6,506 bases of DNA from Candidatus Omnitrophota bacterium. GTDB taxonomy: Bacteria; Omnitrophota; Gorgyraeia; 2-02-FULL-51-18. Under the pieces are notes generated by a model. The model ran no database searches, was not told the origin of the DNA, and was given only the letters and a program-made list of their open reading frames with translations. The position numbers and the translations under genes were made by a program. The DNA lies in contig JAHFFM010000111.1 in the NCBI GenBank assembly GCA_023247935.1, positions 1 through 6,506 on the forward strand, given 5' to 3'. Positions 5,348-6,506 of this stretch are shown piece by piece. How positions within the stretch are numbered: position 1 is the first letter of the stretch; the number at the start of each line of letters is the position of its first letter.

Positions 5348-6506
5348 TCATTTTATCTGCCATACATCTTGGTTTATTTTAACTTCACCCTTCAAGGCTT
5401 TTTCAAAAGAATCCACGCTGGGCTTGATCCGATAGGGCTTGCCGATATGGTCGCTGATGGCTTCCTGTGTTTTTAAACCATTGCCGGTGATGCAAATCAC
5501 GCAACTTTCATTTTTACGGATGACTCCGTTTTCAATTAATTTTTTAGCGGAGGCAACGGTGACGCCGCCGGCTGTTTCCGTAAAAATACCCTCGGTGCGA
5601 GCCAACAACTTTATTCCCTCCACGATTTCCTGATCCGTCACCCATTCGCCCGAACCTTTACTTTCCTTGATCACGTCGAGCGCGTAGATGCCATCCGCGG
5701 GATTACCGATTGCCAAAGATTTGGCAATGGTGCTGGGTTTCACGGGTTTGATGATTTCACTTTTTTCTTTCATGGCCGTAACAACCGGAGAACAACCGGC
5801 CGCCTGCGCGGCATACATTTTAGTGTCTACAGAATCAATGAGGCCTAACTTCTTGAATTCGTTGAACGCTTTCCAAATTTTGGTCAGAAGCGAACCGCTG
5901 GCAACCGGCACCACCACGTGTTGAGGCGTTCTCCAGCCGAGCTGCTCTATAATTTCGTAGCCATAAGTTTTGGAACCTTCCGCATAATAAGGACGGAGAT
6001 TGACGTTCACAAAAGCCCAGTGGTAACGGGCCGCAATTTCCGCGCAAAGCCTGTTCACGTCGTCATAATTTCCTTCCACCGCGACAAGATTCGGTGCATA
6101 CGTCAAAGAGCCGATGACTTTTCCTGATTCCAAATCCGCGGGAATAAAGATAAAGCGATTCAATCCCGCCCAAGCCGCCTGCGCGCTCACGGAGCCAGCC
6201 AAATTGCCCGTAGAAGCGCAAGCCACGGTTTTAAAACCTAATTCCTTGGCCCGCGTCAAAGCCACGGCCACGACGCGGTCTTTAAAAGAAAGGGTGGGAT
6301 GGCAAACGGAATCGTCCTTGATATAAAGCTCTTTCATGCCAAACTCACGGGCAAGGTTGTCCGCCTTAAAAAGTGGGGTCAGGCCGGCATGAAAACCCAC
6401 GGTCGGCTCATACTCGATCGGCAAGAGCTCCCGATAACGCCAAATGCTCCTGGGTCCTTTTTCGATTTTTTCCCTGGAAATAACCTGCCGGATCGCGTCA
6501 TAATCA
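5348..6506 (-). CDS. thrC: Threonine synthase, N-terminus outside the window
   Basis: PLP-dependent enzyme that converts O-phosphohomoserine to threonine, the last step of the pathway from aspartate. The frame is open to the right edge, so the protein is 5'-partial with 385 visible residues. The first visible part, YDAIRQVISREKIEKGPRS and WRYRELLPIEYEPTVG, is typical of threonine synthases that carry a short N-terminal zinc-ribbon-like segment; about 30-40 residues may be missing. Counting from the first full codon, the PLP lysine is Lys75 in HPTLSFKDRV. The phosphate-binding loop STGNLAGS is at 98-105, and ASGSLLTK at 202-209, AKSLAIGNPADG at 261-272, ETAGGVT at 310-316 and TGNGLKT at 340-346 follow. 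It heads the visible operon; the CysO-NIL gene follows after 19 bp. Confidence 0.96.
   Translation of the reverse strand, partial: DYDAIRQVISREKIEKGPRSIWRYRELLPIEYEPTVGFHAGLTPLFKADNLAREFGMKELYIKDDSVCHPTLSFKDRVVAVALTRAKELGFKTVACASTGNLAGSVSAQAAWAGLNRFIFIPADLESGKVIGSLTYAPNLVAVEGNYDDVNRLCAEIAARYHWAFVNVNLRPYYAEGSKTYGYEIIEQLGWRTPQHVVVPVASGSLLTKIWKAFNEFKKLGLIDSVDTKMYAAQAAGCSPVVTAMKEKSEIIKPVKPSTIAKSLAIGNPADGIYALDVIKESKGSGEWVTDQEIVEGIKLLARTEGIFTETAGGVTVASAKKLIENGVIRKNESCVICITGNGLKTQEAISDHIGKPYRIKPSVDSFEKALKGEVKINQDVWQIK

Noticed and set aside
6422..6424. TTG as the start of threonine synthase
   Set aside because: The same frame continues upstream to the window edge with conserved family sequence (GPRS, WRYRELLP), so the TTG encodes an internal leucine.

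Overview
All recognisable genes lie on the minus strand, so the window reads from right to left. It looks like a chromosomal segment of an uncultured, probably anaerobic bacterium. Gene content (RNase Y with YmdB, a CysO-like sulfur carrier fused to a NIL domain beside threonine synthase, and an AbiEii-like nucleotidyltransferase with a tiny partner) and roughly balanced base composition would fit candidate phyla such as Omnitrophota or relatives. That placement is inference; no rRNA or other phylogenetic marker is present.

Right block (about 6506-3966): a tightly packed five-gene unit. It starts with threonine synthase (thrC, whose N-terminus is outside the window). Next come a CysO/MoaD-like domain fused to a NIL domain, a 73-residue two-helix membrane protein, a 61-residue exported coiled-coil protein, and a cysteine-free Rrf2-type regulator. 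Gene spacings are 19 bp, a 17-bp overlap, a 4-bp overlap and 7 bp, which argues for one operon. The theme is probably aspartate-family and sulfur amino-acid synthesis with its own regulator.

Middle block (3965-3102): a roughly 200-bp intergenic stretch holds a GC-rich hairpin patch, a TA-like inverted repeat and a possible 18-codon leader ORF. It precedes a two-gene cassette: an AbiEii/MNT-type nucleotidyltransferase starting with TTG, and a 58-residue helical protein coupled through an ATGA overlap. The cassette is a candidate toxin-antitoxin or accessory module inserted between housekeeping genes.

Left block (3101-1): an extended -10 promoter candidate precedes 5-formyltetrahydrofolate cyclo-ligase (ygfA). 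A 121-bp gap with a long perfect hairpin follows, then ribonuclease Y (rny) and, 2 bp later, the phosphodiesterase YmdB, which runs off the left edge. The rny-ymdB order matches Bacillus subtilis.

The points most worth a second look are the CysO-NIL fusion with its internal Gly-Gly, the nucleotidyltransferase/58-residue pair, the 18-bp hairpin just upstream of rny, and the Asn-to-Asp change in the metal-site motif of YmdB.
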